From Salinibacillus xinjiangensis (lineage in GTDB: Bacteria; Bacillota; Bacilli; Bacillales; Alkalibacillaceae), in the NCBI RefSeq assembly GCF_009649735.1, contig NZ_WJNH01000001.1, positions 1-64,000 of the forward strand: a stretch of DNA of 64,000 bases, read 5' to 3'. The position numbers and the translations under genes are program-made. The notes under the pieces are model-generated. The model saw nothing but the letters and a program-made list of their open reading frames with translations. It had not been told where the DNA came from and did no database searches. Below, in pieces: positions 18,193 to 28,581 of the stretch; the first letter of the stretch is position 1; each line of letters starts with the position of its first letter.

Positions 18193-19731
18193 TTAGCTTT
18201 TAATTAATGATTTCCCTGTCATTTCGATTGGCTTTTCAACATCTAAAAGATCAAGCAAGGTAGGGGACAAGTCACCCAAAATACCCTCATCATGTAGCTC
18301 AACGCCTTCCTTTGTTACAATAACAGGAACAGGGTTGGTCGTATGAGCTGTCATTGGTTTTCCTTCTAAGGTCACGACCTCGTCGGAATTCCCGTGGTCG
18401 GCAGTAATAATCGCATGTCCACCCTTTTCGAGAATCTTATCAACCACTCGACCTAGACATTCATCAACAGCCTCAATCGCCTTGATTGTTGGCTCCAATT
18501 TTCCTGAGTGGCCAACCATATCAGGGTTAGCAAAATTCAAGAGGATTAAATTATGATTTCCTTCATCTAAGTCCTTCACAAGTGCATCTGTTACTTCGTA
18601 GGCACTCATTTCAGGTTTCAAGTCATAAGTTGCAACCTTTGGCGAGTTAATCAAAATACGATCCTCACTTTTAAACTTTTGCTCACGCCCCCCACTCATA
18701 AAGTAGGTAACATGCGGGAACTTTTCCGTCTCAGCAATTCGCAGTTGCGTTAGTCCCTGATCAGCAACGACTTCACCAATCGTATTTTTCAAGTGGTTCG
18801 GACCAAAGGCAACGTTCGCTTGGATATCATCACTATATTGGGTTAGCATGACAAATTGCACGTTTTTTGGGGCCTTATCACCTAAATCAAAGCCTTCGAA
18901 ATCAGGATTTGTAAAGGTTTTGGTCATTTGTACAGCACGGTCTGGTCTGAAGTTATAAAAGATAACCGCATCCTCATCCTGAACTGTTGCAACAGGCTCA
19001 CCCTGGTCATCTACCATAACGGCTGGAATGACAAATTCATCAAATACCTCTTCATCATAGGAATCCTCTAACACTTGGTGAGGGTTATCGAACTTTGGTC
19101 CCTCTCCATATACCATGGCACGATAGGCAAGCTTCGTACGTTCCCAACGTTGATCACGGTCCATGGCGTAATAACGCCCAGAGATCGTGGCAAATTGTCC
19201 AACACCGTATTCCTTCATTTTTTCTTCAGTTTGATTGATATATGTAGATCCGGATTTCGGTCCTACATCACGTCCATCTAAAAAGGCATGAACATAAACT
19301 TTTTCTAGTCCTTTATCAGCAGCCATTTTCAAAATCGCAAATAGATGCTCAATATGGCTGTGGACGCCTCCATCTGATAAAAGGCCGAATATGTGAAGAG
19401 CTTTGTCTTTATTCTTCACATGCTCTACAACATCATTAAATTGTTCGTTTTCGAAAAAGCTTTGATTTTCAATAGATAGGTTGATGCGGCTCAGACTTTG
19501 ATAGACTACACGACCTGCTCCAATATTTAAGTGGCCAACCTCTGAGTTCCCCATTTGTCCTTCTGGAAGTCCTACTGCTTTCCCGCTTGCTTGCAATTGA
19601 GTATGGGGAAATTGGTTCCAGTAGCGGTCAAAGTTTGGCGTATTGGCTTGTGCAACCGCATTTCCTTTTTCCTCATCCCTTAACGCAAAACCATCTAATA
19701 TAATTAAAGCTGCTAATTTATCATTACTCAT
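18193..19731 (-). CDS. gpmI: 2,3-bisphosphoglycerate-independent phosphoglycerate mutase
   Basis: A 512-residue Mn-dependent mutase of the alkaline phosphatase superfamily. The phosphoserine lies in [16 protein letters not shown] (Ser63), metal ligands in [11 protein letters not shown] near the N terminus and in [11 protein letters not shown] and [12 protein letters not shown] near the C terminus. The start overlaps the tpiA stop by 8 bases, so translation is coupled. Such enzymes are pH-sensitive in Bacilli and important during sporulation and germination (family knowledge). Confidence 0.97.
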   Translation of the reverse strand: MSNDKLAALIILDGFALRDEEKGNAVAQANTPNFDRYWNQFPHTQLQASGKAVGLPEGQMGNSEVGHLNIGAGRVVYQSLSRINLSIENQSFFENEQFNDVVEHVKNKDKALHIFGLLSDGGVHSHIEHLFAILKMAADKGLEKVYVHAFLDGRDVGPKSGSTYINQTEEKMKEYGVGQFATISGRYYAMDRDQRWERTKLAYRAMVYGEGPKFDNPHQVLEDSYDEEVFDEFVIPAVMVDDQGEPVATVQDEDAVIFYNFRPDRAVQMTKTFTNPDFEGFDLGDKAPKNVQFVMLTQYSDDIQANVAFGPNHLKNTIGEVVADQGLTQLRIAETEKFPHVTYFMSGGREQKFKSEDRILINSPKVATYDLKPEMSAYEVTDALVKDLDEGNHNLILLNFANPDMVGHSGKLEPTIKAIEAVDECLGRVVDKILEKGGHAIITADHGNSDEVVTLEGKPMTAHTTNPVPVIVTKEGVELHDEGILGDLSPTLLDLLDVEKPIEMTGKSLIKS

Positions 19732-20485
19732 GTTTACCTGCCTCCACTAGCTTAAGGAAGGATTCAGGCTCAAGGCTTGCCCCTCCTACAAGAGCGCCAT
19801 CAATATCAGATTGCGCTAATAATTCATCAACGTTGGCAGGCTTCACACTTCCACCATATTGAATACGAACCTCATTGGCTACATCCTCAGAAACAGTCGT
19901 TTTCACAACTTCACGGATGTGAGCACAAACTTCATTGGCATCTTCAGAAGACGCTGTTTTTCCAGTACCAATTGCCCAAATTGGCTCATAAGCGATAACT
20001 GTTTCTTTTACCTGTTGCTCACTTAGGCCCTCAAGTGCAGCTTTTACTTGTTTTTCAACATGTGGTTTGGTTTCATTTGCATCACGCTGGGTTAAAGTCT
20101 CGCCTACACAAACAATTGGCGTGATGTTATGGTCAAATGCTGCCTTCACTTTTTTGTTTACAGATTCATCTGTTTCATTAAACATCTCACGGCGCTCTGA
20201 ATGTCCTAGTACAACATAGTCGACACCTAAATCTTGTAGCATGACAGGACTTACTTCGCCTGTGAATGCTCCATTTTCTTCATAGTGCATGTTTTGAGCT
20301 GCAATTTTAACATCTGTTCCCTTTGCTTGTTCTACAAGTGCAGGAAGAGATAAAAACGGAGCACAAACAACACTATCCACTTGGTCGGATGATGGAATGC
20401 TTGTTTTTACTTCGTTTAGAAATTGTTCAGCTTCAGAGATTACTTTATTCATTTTCCAGTTGCCTGCAATAATTTTTTTACGCAT
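19724..20485 (-). CDS. tpiA: Triosephosphate isomerase
   Basis: A 253-residue TIM barrel. It has AGNWKMNK at the N terminus (Lys12 region), His95 in VVLGHSERR, Glu167 in [11 protein letters not shown], and the phosphate-binding YGGSVKPAN and GALVGGASL loops. Normal length. It lies between pgk (22 nt upstream) and gpmI (8-nt overlap). Confidence 0.98.
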   Translation of the reverse strand: MRKKIIAGNWKMNKVISEAEQFLNEVKTSIPSSDQVDSVVCAPFLSLPALVEQAKGTDVKIAAQNMHYEENGAFTGEVSPVMLQDLGVDYVVLGHSERREMFNETDESVNKKVKAAFDHNITPIVCVGETLTQRDANETKPHVEKQVKAALEGLSEQQVKETVIAYEPIWAIGTGKTASSEDANEVCAHIREVVKTTVSEDVANEVRIQYGGSVKPANVDELLAQSDIDGALVGGASLEPESFLKLVEAGKHE

Positions 20486-20507
20486 ATTCTGTCACCTCTT
20501 CGCAAAA

Positions 20508-21692
20508 TTACTCTTTATCATTCAACGCTGCAACACCTGGTAGTACTTTACCTTCCATAAATTCGAGCGATGCGCCGCCACCTGTAGAGATATGGTCCAT
20601 TTTGTCGGCATAGCCAAATTTTTCAACAGCCGCGGCTGAATCTCCGCCACCAATTACAGTGTATCCGTCTGTATTAGCTAAAGAATCAGCAACAGATTTA
20701 GTTCCATTGGCAAACAATTCAAGCTCAAATACGCCCATTGGACCGTTCCAAATGACGAGTTTTGAATCTTTGATCACTTTGTTATATTCATCTCTAGTTT
20801 TTGGACCAATGTCTAGAGCTTCCCAATCGGCTGGGATTTCTTCAATGGAAACCGCTTCTGTATTGGCCTCATTTGAAAAATCATCTGCCACTACAACATC
20901 AAGGGGCATAAGGAAATTAACGCCCTTATCCTCTGCCTTTCGAATGAAGTCATTTGCTAGGTTAATTTTATCTTCCTCTAAAAGGGATTTACCAATTTCG
21001 TAGCCTTGAGCCTTTAAGAAGGTGTATGCAAGGCCACCACCGATAATTAAGTTATCTACTTTATCTAATAAATGGTCAATAACGCCAATCTTATCCTTAA
21101 CCTTTGCTCCACCAATAATGGCTGTAAATGGTCGCTCAGGGTTCTCTAAGGCACTGCCTAACACTTCTAGTTCTTTTTCCATTAAAAAGCCAGCTACTGC
21201 TGGAAGATGTTGGGCAATCCCCTCCGTTGAAGCGTGAGCACGATGAGCAGCTCCAAAGGCATCATTTACGTATAAGTCCGCTAAATTAGCAAATTGCTGA
21301 GCAAGCTCTGGATCATTCTTCTCTTCTCCAGCCTCAAAACGCACATTTTCAAGTAGAAGAACATCGCCATTATTCATATCAGCAATTGCTCTTTTTACTT
21401 CATCACCATATACTTCATCTGTTTTGATCACTGACTGATCTAAGAGGTCACTTAAACGTTGAGCAACGGCATCCAAACGTAAATCCTCAACAACTTCACC
21501 CTTTGGTCGGCCTAAATGGCTAGCTAAAATGACTTTAGCACCATTTTTGACTAAATGATGAATTGTAGGTAAAGCAGCCTGAATTCTCGTCTCGTCTGTA
21601 ATGCTTCCATCACTCATTGGAACGTTAAAATCCACACGGCAAAACACTTTTTTTCCGTTTACATCTACGTCACGAATCGATTTCTTTTTCAC
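20508..21692 (-). CDS. pgk: Phosphoglycerate kinase
   Basis: A 394-residue two-domain kinase that makes ATP from 1,3-bisphosphoglycerate. Signatures: [11 protein letters not shown] near the N terminus, [47 protein letters not shown] and the nucleotide loop [15 protein letters not shown] with [12 protein letters not shown]. The start codon is GTG (21690-21692) with GGAGGGG eight nt upstream. Confidence 0.97.
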   Translation of the reverse strand: MKKKSIRDVDVNGKKVFCRVDFNVPMSDGSITDETRIQAALPTIHHLVKNGAKVILASHLGRPKGEVVEDLRLDAVAQRLSDLLDQSVIKTDEVYGDEVKRAIADMNNGDVLLLENVRFEAGEEKNDPELAQQFANLADLYVNDAFGAAHRAHASTEGIAQHLPAVAGFLMEKELEVLGSALENPERPFTAIIGGAKVKDKIGVIDHLLDKVDNLIIGGGLAYTFLKAQGYEIGKSLLEEDKINLANDFIRKAEDKGVNFLMPLDVVVADDFSNEANTEAVSIEEIPADWEALDIGPKTRDEYNKVIKDSKLVIWNGPMGVFELELFANGTKSVADSLANTDGYTVIGGGDSAAAVEKFGYADKMDHISTGGGASLEFMEGKVLPGVAALNDKE

Positions 21693-21754
21693 GAATGCCC
21701 CTCCTTCACATAGTCATTATGTATGAAATTCATTGTAATTTCCACTGTAAACAC

Positions 21755-21788
21755 CATAAGGAGGAGGGTCATTCCCTTCCTCCTTATG
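21755..21788 (-). other. Stem-loop between gapA and pgk
   Basis: A 14-bp stem with one bulge (CATAAGGAGGAGGG side) and a 5-nt loop 19 nt after the gapA stop. There is no good T tract, so it looks more like a partial terminator or an mRNA 3'-end stabiliser that would lift gapA message over the rest of the operon. Confidence 0.55.
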
Positions 21789-21806
21789 AGCAGTATACAA
21801 TTCGTA

Positions 21807-22814
<1,008 letters not shown>

Positions 22815-22885
22815 TTATAATTCCTCCTTAGATATTGTAGACAATTTATATATAGAAAAGGGTAAGTTACCCCTTTACCAACAAA

Positions 22886-22995
22886 AGCGAAAGCGCCTTG
22901 CTCAGCCCCGACAGGCATAAGACAAGCCCTGACGTGGCGGTCTTGGCCCGTGATCAGGATTGACTTATGACCCCGAGGGGCTAGGCGCTGTAGCT
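22886..22995. repeat. Long imperfect hairpin of a dispersed Bacillus repeat
   Basis: About 110 bp in which AGCGCC and AGCCCC on the left pair with GGGGCT and GGCGCT on the right, with inner pairs CATAAG/CTTATG and CAAGCCCTGA/TCAGGATTG. I recognise this as a hairpin element found in many copies in Bacillus-type genomes (no formal name known to me). Here it fills the cggR-gapA spacer and reaches into the cggR 3' end. Confidence 0.7.
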
Positions 22996-24006
22996 AGCCG
23001 TTAACAATCTGGCGGCTGCTTCGTCCGTGATGAGCACATTGCTTTGTCCGTTTTTAAAATAGGATTCCATTGCATCAGCCTTTGATGCTCCCCCGGCAAC
23101 AGCAATTACGTGCTCCATATTTTTCAAGTCCTCCATTTGTAAGCCAACGGTACGGACCTTGTGAACAATTTGTCCCTGCTTATCAAAGTAATATCCAAAC
23201 GCTTCTCCCACACCATTAGATTCTTTAATTTTTTGAATCTGTTCATCAGGTGTTTTTCTTCTCTTGGCCATAGTCACGGCATCGCCAATGCCATGGAGGA
23301 CGATATCTGCATTTTGGATGTAATTGGATATTTCCTGGACAGCAGGCTCTTCAATAATGGATTGATACGCTTTTTCGCTAATAGGATCTGGAACATATAA
23401 TAACCGATATTCGCCATTAGCCTTCTTCGCTATCTCAGCACAAATGGTGTTTGCTTGATTTTCCACTTGCTCGCCAAGTCCACCACGTGACGGGACAAAC
23501 AAACAATCTTTTTTGTTCAGTGGTGTCATCGTTTCGGCCACAAGTGACATTGTAGACCCACCTGTTACAGCGATTACCATGTGATCCTGAACCACTTTTT
23601 TCAGAAAGGAAACACAAGCTTTTCCTAGTTCTTGTTTTACCCTTCTTTCCTCGTCACTATTACCCGGAACCACGATAACTTTTTGCAAATTGAACTTTTC
23701 CTTTAGTTGCTGTTCAATTTTCTCAAGTCCAGTTATTTCCTTCATGTATTGCTCTAGCTGCAACACCACTTCTTGTCCTTCTGTTGTCATGTAAATGCCT
23801 TTTGTCGTGATGTCAACAAACTGCTGCTTTTGGAAAAACTCAATTTCACTTCGCACTAAGCGTTCAGGCTGCTTCACCTGTTCCGCTAAAGTCCTTCGAC
23901 CAATCGGCTGCAAGAGCTGTATGGTTTTAAGTAACTGTGTGCGACGTTCGATTATTTCCATTACTTCTGGAAATACTTTTTGTTGTAAAGCAATAAAGTG
24001 TTGCAT
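22981..24006 (-). CDS. cggR: Central glycolytic gene regulator CggR
   Basis: A 341-residue SorC/DeoR-family repressor of the gapA operon, released when fructose-1,6-bisphosphate is high. N-terminal HTH about 25-70 (LLQPIGRRTLAEQVKQPERLVRSEIEFFQKQQ). The sugar-phosphate effector domain has VTGGSTMSLVAETM, FVPSRGGLGEQVENQAN, VLHGIGDA and VAGGASKADAM. Its operator lies just upstream (24035-24071). The last codons (SYSA) and the TAG stop fall inside the dispersed hairpin repeat, so the native C terminus has been altered. Confidence 0.95.
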   Translation of the reverse strand: MQHFIALQQKVFPEVMEIIERRTQLLKTIQLLQPIGRRTLAEQVKQPERLVRSEIEFFQKQQFVDITTKGIYMTTEGQEVVLQLEQYMKEITGLEKIEQQLKEKFNLQKVIVVPGNSDEERRVKQELGKACVSFLKKVVQDHMVIAVTGGSTMSLVAETMTPLNKKDCLFVPSRGGLGEQVENQANTICAEIAKKANGEYRLLYVPDPISEKAYQSIIEEPAVQEISNYIQNADIVLHGIGDAVTMAKRRKTPDEQIQKIKESNGVGEAFGYYFDKQGQIVHKVRTVGLQMEDLKNMEHVIAVAGGASKADAMESYFKNGQSNVLITDEAAARLLTASYSA

Positions 24007-24034
24007 AAGATAGCCCCTTCGAAAAACTGAATAT

Positions 24035-24071
24035 GGGATTATTTTGTCCCACCATGGACTATTTTGTCCCG
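24035..24071 (-). promoter_or_regulatory. CggR operator
   Basis: On the minus strand CGGGACAAAATAGTCC, four bases, TGGGACAAAATAATCCC. This matches the two-half-site CggR operator (CGGGAC-N6-TGTC-N4-CGGGAC-N6-TGTC) and sits between the promoter and the cggR start. Confidence 0.85.
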
Positions 24072-24102
24072 ATGTATGTAAAAAAATACGTGGTGTATAT
24101 TT

Positions 24103-24131
24103 ATAGTATCAATCCATATACAAGTATGCAA
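24103..24131 (-). promoter_or_regulatory. Candidate cggR-gapA operon promoter
   Basis: TTGCAT (24126-24131), 17 nt, TACTAT (24103-24108) on the minus strand, directly upstream of the CggR operator and touching the end of the glutaredoxin-like gene. Confidence 0.55.
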
Positions 24132-24380
24132 TTATTTTAGATTTTTGTCAAAGAGTTTTTGTAAATGAGGGAGGTCCATTTGCGCCCCATCTAGCTCCTC
24201 CCCATTCACCTCAACGACCGGAATGGTCAGATGGTATTTTTCAAGCAACTTTTCATCCTCGTATATATCTAATTCGTTCAATTCAAACTCATATTCTCCT
24301 TGTAAAACCATCAATAGACTTTTGGCCTCATCGCATAGTAGGCAATTTTGTTTTGTATAAAAATTGACTTGATTTCTCAT
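24132..24380 (-). CDS. Glutaredoxin-like thiol-disulfide protein
   Basis: An 82-residue thioredoxin-fold protein with a CLLC redox motif at 14-17 (YTKQNCLLCDEAKSLL) and the cis-Pro in LTIPVVEVNG (about 52-61). It belongs to the glutaredoxin family of short Bacillus proteins (DUF836/NrdH-like size). ATGA overlap with rpoN upstream means tight coupling. Target unknown. Confidence 0.88.
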   Translation of the reverse strand: MRNQVNFYTKQNCLLCDEAKSLLMVLQGEYEFELNELDIYEDEKLLEKYHLTIPVVEVNGEELDGAQMDLPHLQKLFDKNLK

Positions 24381-25669
24381 GGTCTAGGTCTCCTTTTTCG
24401 TTTCGTAGAGGAAGGCAGATGTAAAGCTAACCGATATTTGGTTACAGTTCGTCTTGAAATTCCCATATGATATTCCCGTTGTAGCTTTTCACAAATTTGT
24501 TGGTCTGATAACGGTTTTGCTTTATCCTCGTGTTCTATTAATTCGCGAATCAATGTCTTGGTAGTATATGCACTTACCGCTCCTGTTTGTGTTGAAACAC
24601 CTGATTGGAAAAAGAACTTCACAGGAAAAACCCCATGAGGTGTTTGCAAATACTTCTCTTTAACAGCTCGGCTAACGGTAGATGAATGTAAATTCACGTC
24701 CGCTGCGATATCCTTAAGCACCATTGGTTTTAACGTTTCAGGTCCACGGTCAAAAAAAGCAAGCTGCCTTTTGACAATGATGCCAAATATTTTTTCTAAG
24801 CTTTCATACCTTTGCTGCAAGGCCTTTTGTAGCCATTTCCCTTGTTGTACATATTTTTTTATAAAATTTTCTTCTTTCTTATCTATTTGTTTAACCTCTA
24901 AATAATGATCATGAACGGTAACAGTAGGACGATTCCATTTCGTTAAGGAAATCCTCCACATCCCTTGCTCCTGAAATACCTCCGCATCCGGAACGATGTA
25001 GGATGACGTCGCCCCAGCAACTGAGGTTCCTGGCTTAGGATCTAGGGATTGCACTTCCTTGATGGCTTGTATAGCTTCAGATTCCGAAATGTCATACTCA
25101 GCCATTATTTCATCCAAACGATAATCTGCTATCCACTCTAAATGCTCACGGACTAGATTCATGGTGACCTCATTCGGTTCAGGGTTCCGCTTTAACTGTA
25201 GATAAAGACACTCTTGTAAACGTCTAGCCCCAATACCTGCAGGATCTAAGGATTGAATAAGCTGCAAGGCCTCGGCAACTGTTTGCTCATCAGTCCCTAC
25301 ATTATCCTGCCATTCAGAAAGAGTGACAGTCAAATAGCCATTTTCATCTAAAGAATCAATACCAAATTCCACAGCTTCCTTCATTTTCGGGGTCATATGT
25401 TTATCAATCAATTGACCTCTTACATAACTAGCTAGGTCTTCACTTTCAGGACTAAAAATCTTTTCATCAAAGCTTAGGTGGCCCTCTAATGTAGGTTCAA
25501 ATGGGACATCCTTTTCCGTTTCCACTTCAATAAGCGGATTTTCTTTCATTTGATTTTCTAAAAACTGATTCAGCTGATAGCCATTGTATTGCAAAATTTC
25601 GATAGCTTGGCCAAGCTGCTGGGTCAGCTTCCACGATAGTCTTTGCTCCTGGGTAAGTTTTGGCTTCAT
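24377..25669 (-). CDS. rpoN: RNA polymerase sigma-54 factor (SigL)
   Basis: A 430-residue sigma-54. Region I is the Gln/Leu-rich activator-interacting N terminus (RLSWKLTQQLGQAIEILQYNGYQLNQFLENQM, followed by NPLIEVE). The core-binding domain is in the middle, then the HTH (LKDIAADVNLHSSTVSRAVKEKYLQTPHG) and the RpoN box (ISRRTVTKYRLAL) near the C terminus. In Bacilli it serves genes switched on by bacterial enhancer-binding proteins (levanase, arginine and acetoin use). Start by GGGGG before ATG. Confidence 0.96.
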   Translation of the reverse strand: MKPKLTQEQRLSWKLTQQLGQAIEILQYNGYQLNQFLENQMKENPLIEVETEKDVPFEPTLEGHLSFDEKIFSPESEDLASYVRGQLIDKHMTPKMKEAVEFGIDSLDENGYLTVTLSEWQDNVGTDEQTVAEALQLIQSLDPAGIGARRLQECLYLQLKRNPEPNEVTMNLVREHLEWIADYRLDEIMAEYDISESEAIQAIKEVQSLDPKPGTSVAGATSSYIVPDAEVFQEQGMWRISLTKWNRPTVTVHDHYLEVKQIDKKEENFIKKYVQQGKWLQKALQQRYESLEKIFGIIVKRQLAFFDRGPETLKPMVLKDIAADVNLHSSTVSRAVKEKYLQTPHGVFPVKFFFQSGVSTQTGAVSAYTTKTLIRELIEHEDKAKPLSDQQICEKLQREYHMGISRRTVTKYRLALHLPSSTKRKRRPRP

Positions 25670-25891
25670 AACAAATGTCCCCCGATGGAAAGAATGAGTT
25701 GTGTTTATTTTAACATATGAAAAATACTTTGTTGGGTTGGGTTGATTCTGATTGATTGTGGGAGACGAGGATTACTTAGGAAATTGAGGAATTGCAATGA
25801 AAATGAAGGAGTTGACAGATGTCTTTAATAAGTTGGATGTGTAAAAAGAAAATGATTTATTATGTTTTCAATTCCAACCACAATCAAAAAT

Positions 25892-25930
25892 AAAAACACC
25901 ACCAAACGCTAACGTTTAAGTGGTGTTTTT
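25892..25930 (-). terminator. Terminator downstream of tRNA-Arg
   Basis: An 11-bp stem (AAAAACACCAC / GTGGTGTTTTT) with an inner AAACG/CGTTT helix; T runs follow on both strands. 25670-25891 between rpoN and this hairpin shows no gene. Confidence 0.8.
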
Positions 25931-25955
25931 ATTTCTTTCTTTTTTGACTAGGTAG

Positions 25956-26027
25956 CGCCCTCGAAGGGAATCGAACCCCTATTACGAGAACCGGAATCTC
26001 GCGTGCTATCCGTTACACCACGAGGGC
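25956..26027 (-). tRNA. tRNA-Arg (anticodon CCG)
   Basis: A 72-nt cloverleaf: acceptor GCCCTCG/CGAGGGC with discriminator G, D arm GTGTAACGGATAGCAC, anticodon arm CGAGA-TTCCGGT-TCTCG with CCG at 34-36 (reads CGG), and T arm with GGTTCGATTCC. The 3' CCA is not encoded (the next bases are CTA). A single-gene unit with its own terminator. Confidence 0.95.
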
Positions 26028-26375
26028 ATGAGTTTAAATCTAGTTTGTAAAAAACGGCATGTTCTATTATACGTTCCCTTCGCTAAAAAAGCAAGGGGGC
26101 CCACTCTTTATAAATCGATTTGACCGTATATTGATCATCAAAGTAGGAGATGATAGTGAGGTATAAAATACATAAGTAACTTTCCGGAAGAATATACAGG
26201 AATATCAGTCGTAAGAAAGAATATAGTGAATGTACATCTATTTAAAGTTTTTTGTTTGACCTTTACTGACCATTTAGGTATCATAAACTTAACAGCAAAG
26301 AATCAATACTTAGACGCTGTCATTCAAAAGAATGTTAGGTGACAGAAAACAATTAATCGTAAGGAGGACTTTTTA
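26028..26375. other. Intergenic region upstream of clpP
   Basis: 348 bp without a gene. It contains the tRNA promoter on the minus strand and the clpP promoter with a CtsR site on the plus strand. A weak hairpin (CTGTC ... GACAG with ATTC/GAAT inside) lies in the clpP leader near 26320-26345. Confidence 0.6.
26255..26284 (+). promoter_or_regulatory. clpP promoter with CtsR box
   Basis: TTGACC (26256-26261), 17 nt, TATCAT (26279-26284). The CtsR heptad repeat in reverse orientation, TTTGACC-TTT-ACTGACC (26255-26271), overlaps the -35 box (GGTCAgtAAAGGTCAAA on the other strand). CtsR repression of clpP under non-stress conditions is therefore likely. Confidence 0.75.
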
Positions 26376-26957
26376 ATGAACTTAATACCAACTGTTATTG
26401 AACAAACAAACCGCGGTGAACGTGCTTATGATATTTACTCTAGATTATTAAAAGACCGAATTATCATGATCGGTAGCGGTATTGATGACAATGTAGCGAA
26501 TTCTGTTGTTGCCCAAATGCTATTTTTAGCAGCCGAGGATCCAGAAAAGGATATTTCTATTTACATTAATTCACCAGGTGGATCGATTACAGCAGGAATG
26601 GCTATTTACGACACTATGCAATTCATTAAGCCAGACGTATCCACTATTTGTATTGGTATGGCGGCTTCCATGGGTGCTTTCCTACTTGCAGCTGGGGAAA
26701 AAGGCAAACGTTATGCCCTTCCTAACAGTGAAGTCATGATTCACCAACCATTAGGAGGAACCCAAGGTCAAGCAAGTGATATTAAAATTCACGCAGAACG
26801 TATTATTGAAATGCGTCAAAAGCTTAACCAAATTCTTTCAGACCGTACTGGGCAACCACTTGAAGTTGTTGAACGCGACACAGATCGTGATAACTTCATG
26901 TCTGCTCAAAAAGCATTGGATTATGGCTTGATTGATCAAGTAATGGAAACCAAATAA
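26376..26957 (+). CDS. clpP: ATP-dependent Clp protease proteolytic subunit ClpP
   Basis: A 193-residue serine protease that forms the 14-mer degradation chamber for ClpC, ClpE and ClpX, and removes ssrA-tagged proteins. Triad: Ser98 in [11 protein letters not shown], His123 in VMIHQPLGG, Asp172 in ERDTDRDNF. The N-terminal loop is [23 protein letters not shown]. Start by AAGGAGG. Single-gene unit between the CtsR-type promoter and a hairpin. Confidence 0.98.
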   Translation: MNLIPTVIEQTNRGERAYDIYSRLLKDRIIMIGSGIDDNVANSVVAQMLFLAAEDPEKDISIYINSPGGSITAGMAIYDTMQFIKPDVSTICIGMAASMGAFLLAAGEKGKRYALPNSEVMIHQPLGGTQGQASDIKIHAERIIEMRQKLNQILSDRTGQPLEVVERDTDRDNFMSAQKALDYGLIDQVMETK

Positions 26958-26976
26958 ATTGTGAATCTAAAAAGGA

Positions 26977-27004
26977 AAGCCGTCAACTTAATTGTTGGCG
27001 GCTT
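26977..27004 (+). terminator. clpP terminator
   Basis: AAGCCGTCAAC and GTTGGCGGCTT (one T.G pair), 6-nt loop, followed by a modest T-rich tail. Confidence 0.6.
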
Positions 27005-27050
27005 CTTCATTATCATTAATTGTTCAATTCATCACAAAATTATGGATAAC

Positions 27051-27308
27051 CTATTCTTCCTGCGAAATAAACATCGTAAGCTCGTTCATTACGTCTTCTT
27101 CATCTTTTCCATCCGCAACTAGTAGAATGTCTTCCCCAGAACCTACCGCTAAACTCATAAGACCCATGATGCTTTTGGCGTTTACTCTTTTCCCCTCTTT
27201 TTCGATGAAAATATTAGACGAAAAACGATTCGCTTCCTGTACAAATTTCGCTGCTGGTCGTGCTTGTAATCCCGTGGTCAATTGCACGGTCACTTTCCGC
27301 TCTACCAC
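27051..27308 (-). CDS. crh: Catabolite repression HPr-like protein Crh
   Basis: An 85-residue HPr paralogue. Position 15 is Gln (TTGLQARPAA) instead of the catalytic His, so it cannot carry PTS phosphate, but Ser46 (KSIMG) is kept for HprK. Crh-Ser-P helps CcpA in catabolite repression; Crh also binds YvcK (known in B. subtilis). The start is GTG (27306-27308) with GGAGAA upstream. It closes the yvcI-rapZ-yvcK-whiA-crh cluster. Confidence 0.96.
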   Translation of the reverse strand: MVERKVTVQLTTGLQARPAAKFVQEANRFSSNIFIEKEGKRVNAKSIMGLMSLAVGSGEDILLVADGKDEEDVMNELTMFISQEE

Positions 27309-27514
27309 TCTCTATTCTCCTCTCCCAAAATCTATTTTCGCTTTGATTCATGCTTTTATCAGCTTACATTTTATTGATTAGGATAAATGATTTTATATAC
27401 TCCTATTTTAGTATATAGAAAGAAACGCCCTCTTATGAAAGCGTTTTAATTATTGGTATTATACCATGGAAATATAGGAAATGAAAGAATAAAAGAAAGC
27501 AGAAACAAATAAAA

Positions 27515-27550
27515 AATTAAAAACCAGTGCCTATTTTCCTAGACACTGGT
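27515..27550 (-). terminator. Terminator between whiA and crh
   Basis: ACCAGTG and CACTGGT around a 14-nt loop just after the whiA stop, then TTTTTAATTTTTT on the minus strand. crh would need readthrough or its own promoter. Confidence 0.75.
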
Positions 27551-27562
27551 CAACCATTTTTC

Positions 27563-28501
27563 TTACATTTCTCCACGTCTTACTTTATCAGCAAACTCAT
27601 CAATCTTTTTCAAGCGATGATTAATCCCTGATTTACTAATTTTACCCGTGGAGACGAGCTCACCTAGTTCTTTCAGAGTAACATCCTGATGATCTAAACG
27701 GAGCTGTGCGATTTCACGTAGCTTATCCGGTAAAGATTCTAACCCGACCGTTTGCTGGATATATTTAATATTTTCAACCTGACGAAAGGCTGCACCTATC
27801 GTTTTATTTAAGTTTGCCGTTTCACAGTTTACGAGACGATTCACCGAATTACGCATATCCCGCATAATACGGACGTCCTCAAACTTTAGCAAGGCTTGAT
27901 GGGCACCTAAATTAATTAGGAATTCCGTAATTTTTTCTGCTTCTTTTAAGTACGTTATATATCCCTTTCGACGTTCTAGGGTACGAGCATGTAATTCAAA
28001 GCTGTTCATCAACTCGCACAATGAGTCATTATGGTCCTCGTAAAGGGAATAGATTTCTAAATGATAGGAGGATGTTTCCGGATTATTGACTGATCCTCCT
28101 GCTAAAAAAGCACCTCGTAAATAAGCACGTCTACAGCAGGTTTTTTCGGTATATTTCTTTGATATTTTTCGATTTATAGAAAATGGCTTTTCTAGAATCC
28201 CGAGGGCTTCTAAAAACTGCTGTGTGCCTTCTTTCATTCGTACAATATACACATTATTCTTTTTCAGGCGCATTTTCTTACGTACAAGTAGTTCTAATGG
28301 GTAGCCATATAAATTTTTTTCTAGTGTATAAATTCGTCTGGCAATTGCTGCATTTTCTGTTTGTACGTCTAATACGTATTTTTGATTGGAAAACGAAAGC
28401 GAACCATTCATTCGGATCAAGGCTGAAAGTTCTGCTTCTTGACAGCATGAATCAGATTCAACATTCGTTAACTCTTTTTTTATATCTGATGCAAATGACA
28501 T
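27563..28501 (-). CDS. whiA: WhiA (DNA-binding protein of the LAGLIDADG-like fold)
   Basis: A 312-residue conserved Gram-positive protein (YvcL in B. subtilis) that influences cell division and chromosome segregation. Signature parts: [11 protein letters not shown] start, [15 protein letters not shown] in the LAGLIDADG-like domain, [17 protein letters not shown], and the C-terminal HTH ([34 protein letters not shown]). The open frame begins at a TTG at 28510, but the ATG at 28501 matches the family start. Confidence 0.96.
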   Translation of the reverse strand: MSFASDIKKELTNVESDSCCQEAELSALIRMNGSLSFSNQKYVLDVQTENAAIARRIYTLEKNLYGYPLELLVRKKMRLKKNNVYIVRMKEGTQQFLEALGILEKPFSINRKISKKYTEKTCCRRAYLRGAFLAGGSVNNPETSSYHLEIYSLYEDHNDSLCELMNSFELHARTLERRKGYITYLKEAEKITEFLINLGAHQALLKFEDVRIMRDMRNSVNRLVNCETANLNKTIGAAFRQVENIKYIQQTVGLESLPDKLREIAQLRLDHQDVTLKELGELVSTGKISKSGINHRLKKIDEFADKVRRGEM

Positions 28502-28581
28502 TTCCCTCAACCTTCCCCTAAACCTTTAGAAAAACACGACTTAATGCAAATTTTAGCGTAAGTCGATTTCTGTGAGTAACT

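Noticed and set aside
21755-21788. Full terminator after gapA
   Set aside because: The stem is strong, but there is no T tract, and the operon clearly continues into pgk.
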